DNA of 64,000 bases from Algoriphagus marinus (lineage in GTDB: Bacteria > Bacteroidota > Bacteroidia > Cytophagales > Cyclobacteriaceae). The notes under the pieces were generated by a model. It searched no databases and was not told the origin of the DNA. It saw nothing but the letters and a program-made list of their open reading frames with translations. The DNA is taken from positions 205,164 to 269,163 of the forward strand of contig NZ_MSPQ01000008.1 of the NCBI RefSeq assembly GCF_001936475.1. Reading direction: 5' to 3'. The translations under genes and the position numbers were made by a program. This document shows, one piece after another, positions 8,871 to 19,739 of this stretch (its first letter is position 1; each line of letters opens with the position of its first letter).

Positions 8871-9620
8871 CTAATCCTCCTTTATAAGTTCACGCAACTT
8901 AGGCAGCAGGTCATTAATCACTTCAGAGACTCTAATCAAGCCATTTTCAGTTTGCCTGTAATTCAATCTTTTCCCGGCACACATGGCATTAAACTTTGTA
9001 ATAAAGTCCGACGAAGATATATTTTTCCAAATTTCCTCATACAATGGCCCACTTGAAACAATGTCTATATCAGTTTTAAAAGTATATGTACTTCGGTACT
9101 CATTTACAGCAAACATGTAAATATTGAAAGCATCCTCGCTTCCCTTCTCAGTCCGACCTTGAAAACTATAAACAGCATAAATTTCCTGCAGTAATTCCTT
9201 TTCAAAAAGATTAATCTCTCCCGATTGCACCATCGTATTGTAGGCACTTTTATTAGTAAACTCGATCGTGTTCACTGTCGGACTATATTCTTTACTCGCT
9301 ATTTTAATCAATGTATCCAAGTTCGCTAGAGGAGCTGTCGCCCTTCTTTCGTAATCATCCAAAATGAGTCGATCTCTTTCTATTCTTCGCTGATCTCTGA
9401 CGATTTGACTACTATCTCGTTGTAGGTTTTCAATTAGTATGACCACATTATTTTTCAACTTCTTTTTATTGCCCTGGTCTACGTTCCAATTGTTGAGCTG
9501 CAAAGCAATTAAGATTCCGATGACCACCAGAATAATCTCTCCTATGGCATATTGAAAGTACTTCCCCATATTTTTTCCTTCGATAAGTTGGAGTCTAATT
9601 TTTCTGAAGAACTTAATCAT
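8871..9620 (-). CDS. DUF6090-type single-pass membrane protein
   Basis: A 249-residue protein with the distinctive start of the Bacteroidota DUF6090 group: FFRKIRLQLIEGKNMGKY, then one hydrophobic helix (about 22-42, AIGEIILVVIGILIALQLNNW). The remaining 200 residues are predicted helical and probably periplasmic, with a long charged stretch (about 50-95) that could form a coiled coil. No enzyme motif is visible and no function is established for the family. It is transcribed alone, about 90 bp upstream of the S9 peptidase start. Confidence 0.75.
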   Translation of the reverse strand: MIKFFRKIRLQLIEGKNMGKYFQYAIGEIILVVIGILIALQLNNWNVDQGNKKKLKNNVVILIENLQRDSSQIVRDQRRIERDRLILDDYERRATAPLANLDTLIKIASKEYSPTVNTIEFTNKSAYNTMVQSGEINLFEKELLQEIYAVYSFQGRTEKGSEDAFNIYMFAVNEYRSTYTFKTDIDIVSSGPLYEEIWKNISSSDFITKFNAMCAGKRLNYRQTENGLIRVSEVINDLLPKLRELIKED

Positions 9621-11439
<1,819 letters not shown>

Positions 11440-11440
11440 A

Positions 11441-11830
11441 ATGACCATGAACCTCAAAATATTACTGCCATTTCGAGTATTCGCTGAGGTAAAAAATGTA
11501 AAACGGATCGTGATGGAAACGAGTGAAGGATCTTATGGGATTTTACCGCAGCGTCAAGATTGCGTAGCAGCCTTGGTTCCGGGAATACTAACCTATGAAT
11601 CAGATAAGGTAAATTATATAGCTGTTGATGAAGGGATTATGATAAAATCGGGAACTGAGGTTTTTGTTTCTGTTCGTCAAGCAATCGGTGGCGTTGATTT
11701 GGGTAAATTACATGAACTCGTAGAAAAGGAGTTTAAGCAATTTGATGAAACAGAGAAAAATATTCGCTCAGTCATATCGAAACTGGAAACAGGCCTGATG
11801 CTGCAGCTGGAAAAATTTGGAAAAGAATAG
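11441..11830 (+). CDS. atpC: N-type ATPase subunit epsilon
   Basis: A 129-residue epsilon subunit forming part of the central stalk. The N-terminal beta-sandwich is recognisable (ILLPFRVFAEVKNVKRIVME, GSYGILPQRQDCVAALVPGIL, DEGIMIKSGTEVFVSVRQA), followed by a helical C-terminus (KEFKQFDETEKNIRSVISKLE). Position directly after atpD, at the head of the operon, is the N-ATPase arrangement. Its stop is one base before the atpQ ATG, so the genes are likely translationally coupled. Confidence 0.9.
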   Translation: MTMNLKILLPFRVFAEVKNVKRIVMETSEGSYGILPQRQDCVAALVPGILTYESDKVNYIAVDEGIMIKSGTEVFVSVRQAIGGVDLGKLHELVEKEFKQFDETEKNIRSVISKLETGLMLQLEKFGKE

Positions 11831-11831
11831 A

Positions 11832-12152
11832 ATGGATCCCAAAAGCACTAAAAACAGAACACCGTTCAGTCATTTGGTTGCTGATAAAGAAAGGCGAAAA
11901 ATAGCTGCGCAAAAAAATAAACGGAGTGTTTGGTCTGGCTTTGGATTATTTGGAATTATAGGCTGGTCGATTGTAGTCCCCACGATGGCAGGTGCTCTCA
12001 TAGGGATTTGGTTAGATAAAAATTCCCCTCAAACCTTCTCGTGGACCTTGAGCCTTTTAGTTGTCGGTCTTTTCGTTGGTTGTTTGATGGCTTGGAATTG
12101 GATTAAAAAAGAACATGGAGAGATAAATAATAAAAACGAAAACAATGAATGA
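11832..12152 (+). CDS. atpQ: N-type ATPase accessory protein AtpQ (AtpZ/AtpI family)
   Basis: A membrane protein of 106 residues when started at ATG 11832; the frame also opens at a TTG at 11817 inside atpC, which is less likely. It has a basic N-terminus (KERRKIAAQKNKRS) and two transmembrane helices (about 30-52 and 62-85) joined by GIWLDKNSPQ, the pattern of the ATPase_gene1/AtpZ family. In N-ATPase operons it sits between atpC and atpR and is thought to aid assembly or Mg/Ca supply; the exact role is unproven. It overlaps atpR by 8 bp. Confidence 0.82.
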   Translation: MDPKSTKNRTPFSHLVADKERRKIAAQKNKRSVWSGFGLFGIIGWSIVVPTMAGALIGIWLDKNSPQTFSWTLSLLVVGLFVGCLMAWNWIKKEHGEINNKNENNE

Positions 12153-12453
12153 GATAATTTTAATAGGATTGGCGCTATTAGCCGGAATAGGACTGGGATT
12201 TATTTTCTTTGGTGGTTTATGGTGGACTGTCAAAATCGCTACCAACTCAAGAAACCCTGCTTTATGGTTTTTAGGTAGTTTGGCTTTACGCTTAACACTG
12301 GTTTTAGCAGGGTTTTATATTATCGGAGTTGGAGACTTATTACGATTGCTAAGTTGTTTCACCGGTTTTTTTATTGCCCGGTTTCTAGTCATTCACTTGA
12401 CCAAAGCATACGATATGAGGCATCAAAAAGAGGAAACTACCCATGAAGCTTAG
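12145..12453 (+). CDS. atpR: N-type ATPase subunit AtpR
   Basis: A 102-residue protein with three hydrophobic helices (about 3-24, 40-62, 66-85). AtpR is found only in N-ATPase operons. Its conserved membrane Arg, here R49 in SLALRLTLVLAG, was proposed to pair with the c-subunit carboxylates during ring assembly. The GGLWWTV segment after helix 1 is also typical. Its ATG lies inside the end of atpQ and its own end overlaps atpB by 11 bp, indicating tight translational coupling. Confidence 0.88.
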   Translation: MNEIILIGLALLAGIGLGFIFFGGLWWTVKIATNSRNPALWFLGSLALRLTLVLAGFYIIGVGDLLRLLSCFTGFFIARFLVIHLTKAYDMRHQKEETTHEA

Positions 12454-13150
12454 TCCCGACGAAACTATATTTTGGGAGTATGGATTTCTCACCATCAATC
12501 TTACCCTAGTAACTACTTGGGGGATTATGCTTTTGCTGGTGATCACCTCTATTTTGATCACAAGGAGACTAAAAACAGATATACAGATTTCCAGATGGCA
12601 GTGCATGCTTGAAATTATTGTAACAGGAATTAATAGTCAAATCAAGGAAGTGGGAATAGCAAAGCCCGAGAAGTACATTGGCTTTATCGGCACCTTATTC
12701 TTGTTTATTCTGGTTTCGAATCTGCTGATTATTATTCCTTGGTATTCCCCTCCTACTGGTTCGCTATCTACCACTGGAGCATTGGCTATTTCAGTGCTTT
12801 TGGCTGTCCCCTTTTTTGGGATTAGTGAGAGTGGAGTCAAGGCTTATTTGAAGACATACTTGTCTCCCTCTTTTATCATGTTACCATTTAATATCATAGG
12901 TGAACTTTCAAGGACTATTGCACTGACTATACGCTTATTCGGAAATATCATGAGTGGCGGATTGATTGTTGCCGTTTTACTTAGCGTAGCCCCTTTTATT
13001 TTCCCGGTTATTATGACTGTACTAGGTCTATTAACAGGGACAGTACAAGCTTATATATTTAGTATTCTCGCAACAGTCTACATCGCTGCGGCAGTGAGTG
13101 AAAAAAGAAAAAAAACAACAACTAAACTAAAGGAGGTAAAAAATGGATAG
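12443..13150 (+). CDS. atpB: N-type ATPase subunit a
   Basis: A 235-residue Fo subunit a. It carries the essential stator arginine R164 in LTIRLFGNIMSGG, which separates the two half-channels, and the preceding MLPFNIIGELSRTIAL segment. Five to six membrane helices are visible. It is shorter than the housekeeping enzyme's a subunit and lacks a long periplasmic N-terminus, which fits the N-type. It overlaps atpR by 11 bp and atpE by 8 bp; the overlap with atpE contains an unusually strong ribosome binding site. Confidence 0.92.
   Translation: MKLSPDETIFWEYGFLTINLTLVTTWGIMLLLVITSILITRRLKTDIQISRWQCMLEIIVTGINSQIKEVGIAKPEKYIGFIGTLFLFILVSNLLIIIPWYSPPTGSLSTTGALAISVLLAVPFFGISESGVKAYLKTYLSPSFIMLPFNIIGELSRTIALTIRLFGNIMSGGLIVAVLLSVAPFIFPVIMTVLGLLTGTVQAYIFSILATVYIAAAVSEKRKKTTTKLKEVKNG
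13130..13137 (+). promoter_or_regulatory. strong Shine-Dalgarno sequence for atpE
   Basis: AAGGAGGT lies five bases before the atpE ATG at 13143, at near-ideal spacing. None of the other atp starts has a comparable site (atpD, atpR, atpF and atpA show none). Bacteroidota rarely depend on such sites. It would raise production of the c subunit, needed in many copies per complex, or be a trace of the operon's foreign origin. Confidence 0.75.
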
Positions 13151-13412
13151 TATCACAATTATCGGAATTGTCTCGATTATCATGGCTGGGCTTACAATCG
13201 CTATTGGAAGTATATTTCCAGCAATATCAGAAGGTAGAGCAGTTTCAACAGCTTTACATTCAATTGCGCAGCAGCCTGATGCTGCACCTACAATTACCCG
13301 AACTCTATTCGTGGGATTGGCGATGGTGGAGTCCACAGCGATCTATTGTTTTGTGGTTTCTATGATCCTCATTTTTGCAAATCCATTTTGGAATCATGTC
13401 ACTGCACTTTAA
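13143..13412 (+). CDS. atpE: N-type ATPase subunit c with Na+-type ligand set
   Basis: An 89-residue two-helix proteolipid. Helix 1 carries FPAISEGRA with E30, the position held by Q32 in the Na+-translocating Ilyobacter ring. Helix 2 carries FVGLAMVESTAIY with E63-S64-T65, matching the E65-S66-T67 of Na+ c rings. The loop IAQQPDAAPT is the polar contact to the central stalk. Two carboxylates per subunit are known from N-ATPases and from Fusobacterium. The ligand pattern favours Na+ but does not exclude H+ coupling. Expression is probably raised by the preceding strong ribosome binding site. Confidence 0.95.
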   Translation: MDSITIIGIVSIIMAGLTIAIGSIFPAISEGRAVSTALHSIAQQPDAAPTITRTLFVGLAMVESTAIYCFVVSMILIFANPFWNHVTAL

Positions 13413-13421
13413 TTCGAAACG

Positions 13422-14195
13422 ATGGAAATAAATTGGTTTACATTAGTCGCTCAAATTTTCAACTTTTTCCTTTTAGTGTGGCTACTAAAACGGTTTTTAT
13501 ACAAACCGATCTTAGATGCTATTGATAAAAGGGAGCGTAAAATCTTAGACCAATTGAATGATGCTGAGGCTAGCAAAGCGGAAGCTCTTAAACAGCAGGA
13601 AGAGTATAAAAAGAAAAATACAGCCTTTGATATAGAGAAAAAAGAATTGATGAATACTGCGATTTCTGAATCTAAAGAAATGCAGACTAAACTTCTGGAA
13701 AAAGCTCGAGCAGAGGCGGAAGCTTTAAAAGATCACTTAGAAAAAACTGAAAAAGAAAAACAGAATAATCGAGAAGCGACTCTATCCCACAGGATTAAGC
13801 AAGAAGTATTTGCCATTTCCAAAAAAACGCTCGCTGATCTTGCTTCAGTAAGTTTTGAAGAACAAGCAACAGCTGTTTTCATTAAGCGCTTAAAATCCTT
13901 AAAAGGTGAGGATTTAAATCAATTTATAAGTGCTTTTAAAAGTGGTAAAATCACCTTAAGAAGTGCTTTTAAGCTTTCTGATCTTCAATTGAAACAAATA
14001 GAAAAAGAAGTCAATGAATTGCTCGAAAAGAAATTAGACTTTTCGGTTGAAGTCTCTCCTGATTTGATTGGTGGAATTGAGATAAGTACCACAGATTATA
14101 AGCTTGCCTGGTCCATTTCAGGCTATCTTAAGGATTTGGAAGAAAGAGCTTTTGAAAAAGAAAATGTCAAAAAAACAGGTGTTACCTCTTCCTAA
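13422..14195 (+). CDS. atpF: N-type ATPase subunit b with delta-like C-terminal domain
   Basis: A 257-residue stator subunit, about 100 residues longer than a usual b subunit. Residues 5-25 form the membrane anchor (LVAQIFNFFLLVWLLKRFL), followed by KPILDAIDKRERKI and a long charged coiled coil (about 35-115). The tail, about 120-240, looks like subunit delta: LADLASVSFEEQATAVFI, then FSVEVSPDLIGGIEIS near 205-220 and AWSISGYLKDLEE. The operon has no atpH, so this tail most likely replaces delta in linking the stalk to the alpha3beta3 head. Gaps are 9 bp from atpE and 3 bp to atpA. Confidence 0.9.
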   Translation: MEINWFTLVAQIFNFFLLVWLLKRFLYKPILDAIDKRERKILDQLNDAEASKAEALKQQEEYKKKNTAFDIEKKELMNTAISESKEMQTKLLEKARAEAEALKDHLEKTEKEKQNNREATLSHRIKQEVFAISKKTLADLASVSFEEQATAVFIKRLKSLKGEDLNQFISAFKSGKITLRSAFKLSDLQLKQIEKEVNELLEKKLDFSVEVSPDLIGGIEISTTDYKLAWSISGYLKDLEERAFEKENVKKTGVTSS

Positions 14196-14198
14196 GCT

Positions 14199-15743
14199 AT
14201 GTCTAAACAAGAAACAGATAGCAGCCTACTAAACACTTTCAAACAACTCGAAGAAAGCAGAATTGACCATGAGTTTTCATTTTCCCCTCGTGAAGTTGGA
14301 AATGTGGTGAGTGTCTCTTCAGGGATAGTAAAAGTATCTGGACTTCCGGGAGTAGGTTTTGAAGAGTTGCTGAAGTTCCCGGGTAATCTATTTGGGATTG
14401 CTTACAACATAGATGAACATGAAATCGGGGTTATTCTTTTGGGTAACGAATCCCTTCTAAACGTTGGTGATGAGGTAATACGTACCAAACGTGTCATGGA
14501 CATACCCGTAGGCGACTCACTGATCGGAAGAATTGTAGACCCTCTCGGTGAGCCTTTGGATGGAAAAAAGGAATTATTTGGAACCCAACGCTATCCCATA
14601 GAACGACCTGCAACAGCAATCATGGATCGGGCAGCAGTTTCTGTTCCTTTACAAACAGGATTAAAAGTGATAGATGCATTGATTCCCATTGGTCGTGGGC
14701 AACGAGAACTGATCTTAGGAGATCGGCAGACCGGCAAATCAGCTATTGCTTTGGATACTATCATAAATCAAAAAGGCAAAAATGTAATTTGCGTTTATTG
14801 CGCCATTGGTCAACGTGCAGCATCCGTTGCAAAAGTAGTTGCTCAACTTAAGGAAAAAGATGCTTTGGAATATACAGTGATCGTAGTAACTGAAGGAAAT
14901 GATCCCCCAGGACTCAAATATATTGCACCCTATGCTGCTACCAGTATTGCAGAATATTTTATGGAGCAAGGCCGTGATGCGTTGATTATTTATGATGACC
15001 TCACCCACCATGCCCGAGCCTATCGGGAGTTGTCCCTTTTGCTAAGAAGGCCACCGGGTCGTGAAGCTTTTCCAGGGGATATTTTCTACATCCATTCCAG
15101 ATTATTAGAGCGGGCCACGCATTTGAGTGAGAAGCTAGGTGGTGGTTCGTTGACGGCCTTGCCTATTATAGAGACTGAGGCTCAAAATATTTCAGCATAT
15201 ATCCCGACCAACTTGATTTCCATTACTGATGGTCAGATTTACCTTTCTCCAAAACTATTTGAGTTGGGGGTATTACCAGCTGTCGACGTTGGAAAATCTG
15301 TCTCGCGAGTAGGTGGAAAAGCTCAGCTAAAAGGTTATCGATCCATTACTGGTAATCTTAAATTGGCATATTCTCAATTCGAGGAATTGGAAAACTATGC
15401 ACGTTTTGGTACCCGGTTGGATGAAGACACTAGAAAAACCATTGAGCATGGAAAACGCATTCGTTCCTGGTTGATTCAGCAGGAATTACAACCCATGTCA
15501 GTTGCAGAGCAAATAATTGTACTGCTGGCATTAACTGGTAAGTTTTTCGATACTATTCCGATTCATAAAGTTCAGGAAGCAGAAACTCAATTACAGAGAA
15601 GCAGCATAGATCTTCCGACAGAAGTACTAGGACGGCTGAATTCAAATGAAAAACTAAGCGAAGAAGACAAGAAAATCATTTTGGAACTGATTGAAAAAGT
15701 CATTTCGCCATTTCAGGAAAAATCTGATGAAAATTCTAACTAA
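14199..15743 (+). CDS. atpA: N-type ATPase subunit alpha
   Basis: A 514-residue non-catalytic alpha subunit with P-loop GDRQTGKS, the Walker B region ALIIYDDL, and the family signature around [19 protein letters not shown]. Length matches housekeeping alpha subunits. It starts with ATG without an evident ribosome binding site, three bases after the atpF stop. Its stop codon overlaps the atpG start (TAATG), which suggests coupled translation. Confidence 0.95.
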   Translation: MSKQETDSSLLNTFKQLEESRIDHEFSFSPREVGNVVSVSSGIVKVSGLPGVGFEELLKFPGNLFGIAYNIDEHEIGVILLGNESLLNVGDEVIRTKRVMDIPVGDSLIGRIVDPLGEPLDGKKELFGTQRYPIERPATAIMDRAAVSVPLQTGLKVIDALIPIGRGQRELILGDRQTGKSAIALDTIINQKGKNVICVYCAIGQRAASVAKVVAQLKEKDALEYTVIVVTEGNDPPGLKYIAPYAATSIAEYFMEQGRDALIIYDDLTHHARAYRELSLLLRRPPGREAFPGDIFYIHSRLLERATHLSEKLGGGSLTALPIIETEAQNISAYIPTNLISITDGQIYLSPKLFELGVLPAVDVGKSVSRVGGKAQLKGYRSITGNLKLAYSQFEELENYARFGTRLDEDTRKTIEHGKRIRSWLIQQELQPMSVAEQIIVLLALTGKFFDTIPIHKVQEAETQLQRSSIDLPTEVLGRLNSNEKLSEEDKKIILELIEKVISPFQEKSDENSN

Positions 15744-16621
15744 TGGAGACTTTAGCTCATATAAGAAGAAAACTAGAAGGTGCTGAAGATCTTAAATCTG
15801 TGGTGCGAACAATGAAAGCCATGGCAGCTTCCAATATTGGCCAATATGAACAAGCTGGAAAAGCACTTAGTGATTACAATCGAACCGTAGCTTTGGGTAT
15901 TATCGCATATTTCCATGACAGAAAAGAGTTGAAAAGAGCAAATAAAAAAAAGCATAGCGTAACATGCGCAATTGTTTTTGGCTCTGATCAAGGGCTCGTG
16001 GGACAATTCAATAATACCCTTGCAGACTTCGTGAAAGAAACCCTCGCCAAACTTGAAGGAGAAAAAATAATTTGGGCAATAGGTGATCGTGTAAAACAAG
16101 TCTTGCTTGATCGGGGGTTTACGCTGAGAAACTTATTCCACGTTCCAAATTCAGTGGATGGAATCACTCCTTTGGTAAGTCAATTATTATTGAAAAGTGA
16201 AGAAAGTATTCATAAAAAGGAAGTAGAACATATCTATGTTTTTCACAATCAACCTAATGCGAGTGGTATTGGATATACGCCAGTAAAGCTGCAATTGCTT
16301 CCTTTGGACGAAGATTGGAAAATCAATCTGTCCGAATTAAAATGGCCAACAAAAATACCTCCTCAAGTAGCAGGAGGAGAACAGGCTACACTACTAGCAC
16401 TAATTCATGAGTTTTTATTTGTGAGCCTCTATCGCGCCAGCGCAGAATCCCTCGCAAGTGAAAACGCAAGCAGATTGTTGGCTATGCAACGGGCAGAAAA
16501 AAATATTGAAGAATTACTGGAGAATTTAAATCGTAAATATCATAGCATACGACAGTCTATGATTGATGAAGAACTTTTTGACGTAATATCAGGGTTTGAA
16601 GCACTTAAGAAAGATATCTAG
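15743..16621 (+). CDS. atpG: N-type ATPase subunit gamma
   Basis: A 292-residue central-shaft subunit. The N-terminal helix (IRRKLEGAEDLKSVVRTMKAMAAS) and the C-terminal helix (ASENASRLLAMQRAEKNIEELLENLNRKYHSIRQ, given in part) form the coiled-coil axle, and the middle SDQGLVGQFN loop is a family landmark. It is the last gene of the operon, as expected for N-ATPases. No clear terminator separates it from the convergent methyltransferase gene 52 bp away, so some read-through is possible. Confidence 0.92.
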   Translation: METLAHIRRKLEGAEDLKSVVRTMKAMAASNIGQYEQAGKALSDYNRTVALGIIAYFHDRKELKRANKKKHSVTCAIVFGSDQGLVGQFNNTLADFVKETLAKLEGEKIIWAIGDRVKQVLLDRGFTLRNLFHVPNSVDGITPLVSQLLLKSEESIHKKEVEHIYVFHNQPNASGIGYTPVKLQLLPLDEDWKINLSELKWPTKIPPQVAGGEQATLLALIHEFLFVSLYRASAESLASENASRLLAMQRAEKNIEELLENLNRKYHSIRQSMIDEELFDVISGFEALKKDI

Positions 16622-16673
16622 TCATCTCATATTTAGGTTTTTGGACCCAAAATTATTACATTAAAAATTAGCC

Positions 16674-17369
16674 TTAATTTACTTTCCGCTGATACAAAGC
16701 ATAGCTGTACGGTCTTTCTTCTCCAGAAGGCATACTATATGTGTAATCAAAAGCATCTAGTAATTTAAAGTCTTTACCTAAGCGCTCTTGGAACATTTTT
16801 TCTTCGTAGCGAAATACGGGTAAGCCTGAGCATTTATCTGCTCCTTTCAGATTAAACTCTGCAAAAACCACGTAACCTCCAGGTTTTACTTTTTCTTTGA
16901 CAGCTTTAAAATAGGTTTCCTGATCTTTTTTCTCTGTAAAAAAATGAAGTACCGCACGATCAAACCAAAGCTGAACTTGTGGAATATTCAATAATGTTTC
17001 TGGTTGAAGAATATCCCCTACCCGATACTTGAGTTTTTCTCCAAGTCTGTTTTTTACTTCTTGAATTGCCACTTCACTGATATCGGTAACCCAAATTTCA
17101 CCAAGCCCTCTTTTTAGAAGTTCATCAGGAAATCGACTAGTTCCTGATCCTACTAAAAGAAGCGTGTCATATGAATTCAATTTGCACTGATCCAAGAGTC
17201 TAAAACTTGGAGAAAAATCATTCTCAAACCAGCCCAATTGATTTTCTGGACTTTTCTGATAAGCCTTATCCCAATGACTTTTCAGCTCAGTGGAGTGATC
17301 AGAAACTACTGAACTTCCACAGCAGGATTTGTTTTTATCTTCCAGTTTACACGAAGGCGCTTCTTTCAT
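16674..17369 (-). CDS. class I SAM-dependent methyltransferase with Cys-rich N-terminus
   Basis: A protein of about 231 residues from ATG (complement of 17367-17369); a TTG nine bases upstream is less likely. The Rossmann-like methyltransferase fold is shown by motif I LLLVGSGTSRFP, the acidic strand end WVTDIS, motif IV VQLWFDRAVLHFF and motif VI KPGGYVVFAEF. An unusual 30-residue N-terminal extension contains SCCGSS and another Cys, which could bind a metal. The opening SHWDKAYQKSPENQLGWFE resembles small-molecule or protein-lysine methyltransferases. The substrate is unknown. It converges with atpG. Confidence 0.8.
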   Translation of the reverse strand: MKEAPSCKLEDKNKSCCGSSVVSDHSTELKSHWDKAYQKSPENQLGWFENDFSPSFRLLDQCKLNSYDTLLLVGSGTSRFPDELLKRGLGEIWVTDISEVAIQEVKNRLGEKLKYRVGDILQPETLLNIPQVQLWFDRAVLHFFTEKKDQETYFKAVKEKVKPGGYVVFAEFNLKGADKCSGLPVFRYEEKMFQERLGKDFKLLDAFDYTYSMPSGEERPYSYALYQRKVN

Positions 17370-17656
17370 AGAATACAAAAGTCGGCCAAGTATTTTAGGA
17401 TTTAAGTGTATTAAGTCACATATAGCAATGTTTGAAGCTTAAAGTGATTTTAAACTATTTATAGACTCATCCTTCAAATAAGTCTATATTTTCAAAATCC
17501 TATATAAATAGGTTATTGCATAGGTACTGGTTAACAGACAGCATAAATATTTAATTTTACTAAGAGCAAATTAGGACCATTCTGAGAATTAAATTCTCAG
17601 AAAATAACTATTCCTAGAAATATAAAAAAAACAAATAGAAACTGCTACATTCATAA

Positions 17657-18184
17657 ATGTTCACCCATCAGTTCAATCAAAAATTCAAGAGAAACTTCCA
17701 TGTGAAGTCTATCCTCTTGGTCACTTTATTTTCCTTTTTTACTCTCATGCTTTCTATCAGTTCAGTTTCTGCTCAAGTAAAATCAGAAGCTAGCATGGAA
17801 GCATTTAGAAAAAATACCTTTCATGGAGGCCTAGGTTTTGCAGGAATCATTGTCACTGCAACCATAAATTATGAGCGAATGCTTACCCAAAATTTTGACC
17901 GAAAGATCGTAGCGACTTTTGCAAAAGTAGGATATGGCACTTATGGGGGATGGACGGATAGCGGACAGTATGCTTTTGTTCAATATGGTTTTCTCACAGG
18001 CAAAAAAGCAAATCACTTGGAAGTAAGCGCTGGTCCCCTATTTTGTATTAATGGTGGCGAATTGGGTTTGCCAGTTGCATTTGGAATAGGTTACCGGCAT
18101 CAAAAACCAGGAAAGCCATTTATGTTCCGAACGGGAGTTTCATTTCCCGAGACTTTACATTTTGGAATGGGACTTTCTTTTTGA
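17657..18184 (+). CDS. small outer-membrane beta-barrel-like protein
   Basis: An exported protein of 175 residues, family unrecognised. A positively charged leader (residues 1-17) precedes a hydrophobic signal core ending VSSVSAQ-like at about residue 40. The mature part alternates polar and hydrophobic residues with many Gly/Tyr/Phe positions (TATINYERMLTQNF, KVGYGTYGGW, FGIGYRHQKPG) and ends in the aromatic FGMGLSF, the pattern of a small eight-stranded outer-membrane barrel. It is similar in style to the tandem pair at 27776-28869. It stands alone and has a strong terminator. Confidence 0.65.
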   Translation: MFTHQFNQKFKRNFHVKSILLVTLFSFFTLMLSISSVSAQVKSEASMEAFRKNTFHGGLGFAGIIVTATINYERMLTQNFDRKIVATFAKVGYGTYGGWTDSGQYAFVQYGFLTGKKANHLEVSAGPLFCINGGELGLPVAFGIGYRHQKPGKPFMFRTGVSFPETLHFGMGLSF

Positions 18185-18272
18185 TCCTGGGTAACCAATT
18201 TTGTAGCGCTACCACATTTTTTATTTATCTAAATCCTCATTTTCCCGAAAAAAGAATAAGAATCTTAAAAAA

Positions 18273-18299
18273 TAACCCCGAGGAATTTCCCCGGGGTTA
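18273..18299. terminator. bidirectional terminator
   Basis: TAACCCCG (18273-18280) pairs perfectly with CGGGGTTA (18292-18299). A-rich sequence precedes it. It lies between the convergent small outer-membrane protein gene and the porin gene. Confidence 0.75.
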
Positions 18300-18306
18300 A
18301 TCTAGT

Positions 18307-19659
18307 TCAAAAGGCAAATTGATATTGCATCACCAGCATACCTTTTCGAGGATCAGCAGTGTTTTTTTCCAGCTTCTCTCCTATTCCTGAGGCCAAAACA
18401 GGTCTGCTTTGATAGTCTAGCGAAAGTTTGGATCGATGAGCGGCCTGGAGCCAATTTACTCCTAAATCATAAACGGTAAATGGATTGGCTACTCGCTCAA
18501 AATCAGAGACAATTAATTGAGCATAGGGTTGTAAAGTACCTAACTTGCCTAACAAGTCATTTCGCATCAGATAGCCCACTTGAGTATAATACACCTGACC
18601 TGTACCGATAAGCGGGAAACTATTTCCAGCCCCATTAAAAGATCCTTGTCCTTGAGTGACCCCATTAGCTGGATTCATTGCACCACCATTTCTAAGGTAA
18701 TTTGGTCCAAAATCATAATCAATATAGGCTGCGTAAGCGGTTATTGCAGATCCTTTTTCCTTGTCCAACGGTGAATCAAGAAACACATCCAAACCAAACT
18801 GTTTGCTTGGAGCAAGGATTTTTTCACCTTGAGCAGTAGCACGATACTCCACTGCATTTGCTTGAGAAGCAAAACCCGACCCTATGTTCAGCACCTTCTT
18901 TTTACCCAAGTAAGTTCCAACCATGTAAGGGAATTGGTTACTTTCCTTTTCCCAAAATTGCCACATGAAATATCCTTGATATTGAACCGATGGAGCTTGG
19001 GCGCTGTAGTAAGCTTGATTAGTCACTCCATCCGGCAAGGTTGGCACTGGACTCAACGCGGTCTGTATGGGAAATGGATTAGAGGCTGAAAGTCTGTAAT
19101 CAAAACCTCCTAATTGACCTTTTGCATACACCCCAAGTTTTCTTACAAACTGATCTGAAAGATCATTGGTGGACTCCTCAATGAATGGTAGATCCAACCC
19201 CAAAATGGTCCCAACTGATGATGAAGAATAGCGAACAGTTCCATTCACTCCATGAAGTCCAGCGCCCAAAGAAAATTTCTTGGGAATGATTGCATATTCT
19301 GCCGTCACATCATGAAGAAACATCCCAGGTTTCCTACCTGAAAGCGACCCAAAGCTATTAATTCCGAACTGAGTGTAGATGAAAATCTGATCCGTCAACT
19401 GACCAAAAGCCTGATAACGTACTCGTCTCAATCCAACATCAAAGCCATCTGTTTTTGGAGTTCCGAAAATGGTAGATCCCGGATTAAATTCCGTGTATCG
19501 AACCCAAATTTGCCCTAATCCCGTCCCTCGGATGTAATGGGTTTTCTCATCGTTGAGAAAGATTTTGAGCTCCTTGTCTTGGGCTTTTGCAATAGGTGCC
19601 AGAAAACCTAGCAACAGCAATAGCATTCCCAATAAATTATATTTTATGAGTTGATTCAT
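18307..19659 (-). CDS. outer-membrane porin of the inorganic-carbon cassette
   Basis: A 450-residue outer-membrane protein. Signal peptide residues 1-26 (LLGMLLLLLGFLAPIAKAQ). The mature part is built of amphipathic beta-strands, with FDVGLRRVRYQAFGQLTDQIFIY near residues 73-95 recalling phosphate-selective-porin-like (OprP/OprO) barrels, and ends with MQYQFAF. It is the last gene of a minus-strand run, 80 bp after the SulP stop, with dabB and dabA upstream. This context suggests it lets bicarbonate or another anion cross the outer membrane (inference). Basic channel residues cannot be assigned from sequence alone. Confidence 0.75.
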   Translation of the reverse strand: MNQLIKYNLLGMLLLLLGFLAPIAKAQDKELKIFLNDEKTHYIRGTGLGQIWVRYTEFNPGSTIFGTPKTDGFDVGLRRVRYQAFGQLTDQIFIYTQFGINSFGSLSGRKPGMFLHDVTAEYAIIPKKFSLGAGLHGVNGTVRYSSSSVGTILGLDLPFIEESTNDLSDQFVRKLGVYAKGQLGGFDYRLSASNPFPIQTALSPVPTLPDGVTNQAYYSAQAPSVQYQGYFMWQFWEKESNQFPYMVGTYLGKKKVLNIGSGFASQANAVEYRATAQGEKILAPSKQFGLDVFLDSPLDKEKGSAITAYAAYIDYDFGPNYLRNGGAMNPANGVTQGQGSFNGAGNSFPLIGTGQVYYTQVGYLMRNDLLGKLGTLQPYAQLIVSDFERVANPFTVYDLGVNWLQAAHRSKLSLDYQSRPVLASGIGEKLEKNTADPRKGMLVMQYQFAF

Positions 19660-19739
19660 TTTGATTTTTTTGTACGTAAGGAAACCCGAAAAGCCCTTTT
19701 TGTGATTCCAGAGTGACTTTTCCGGATTGCTTACAAATA

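Noticed and set aside
13168..13365. Frame overlapping atpE
   Set aside because: Out-of-frame shadow of the conserved c subunit.
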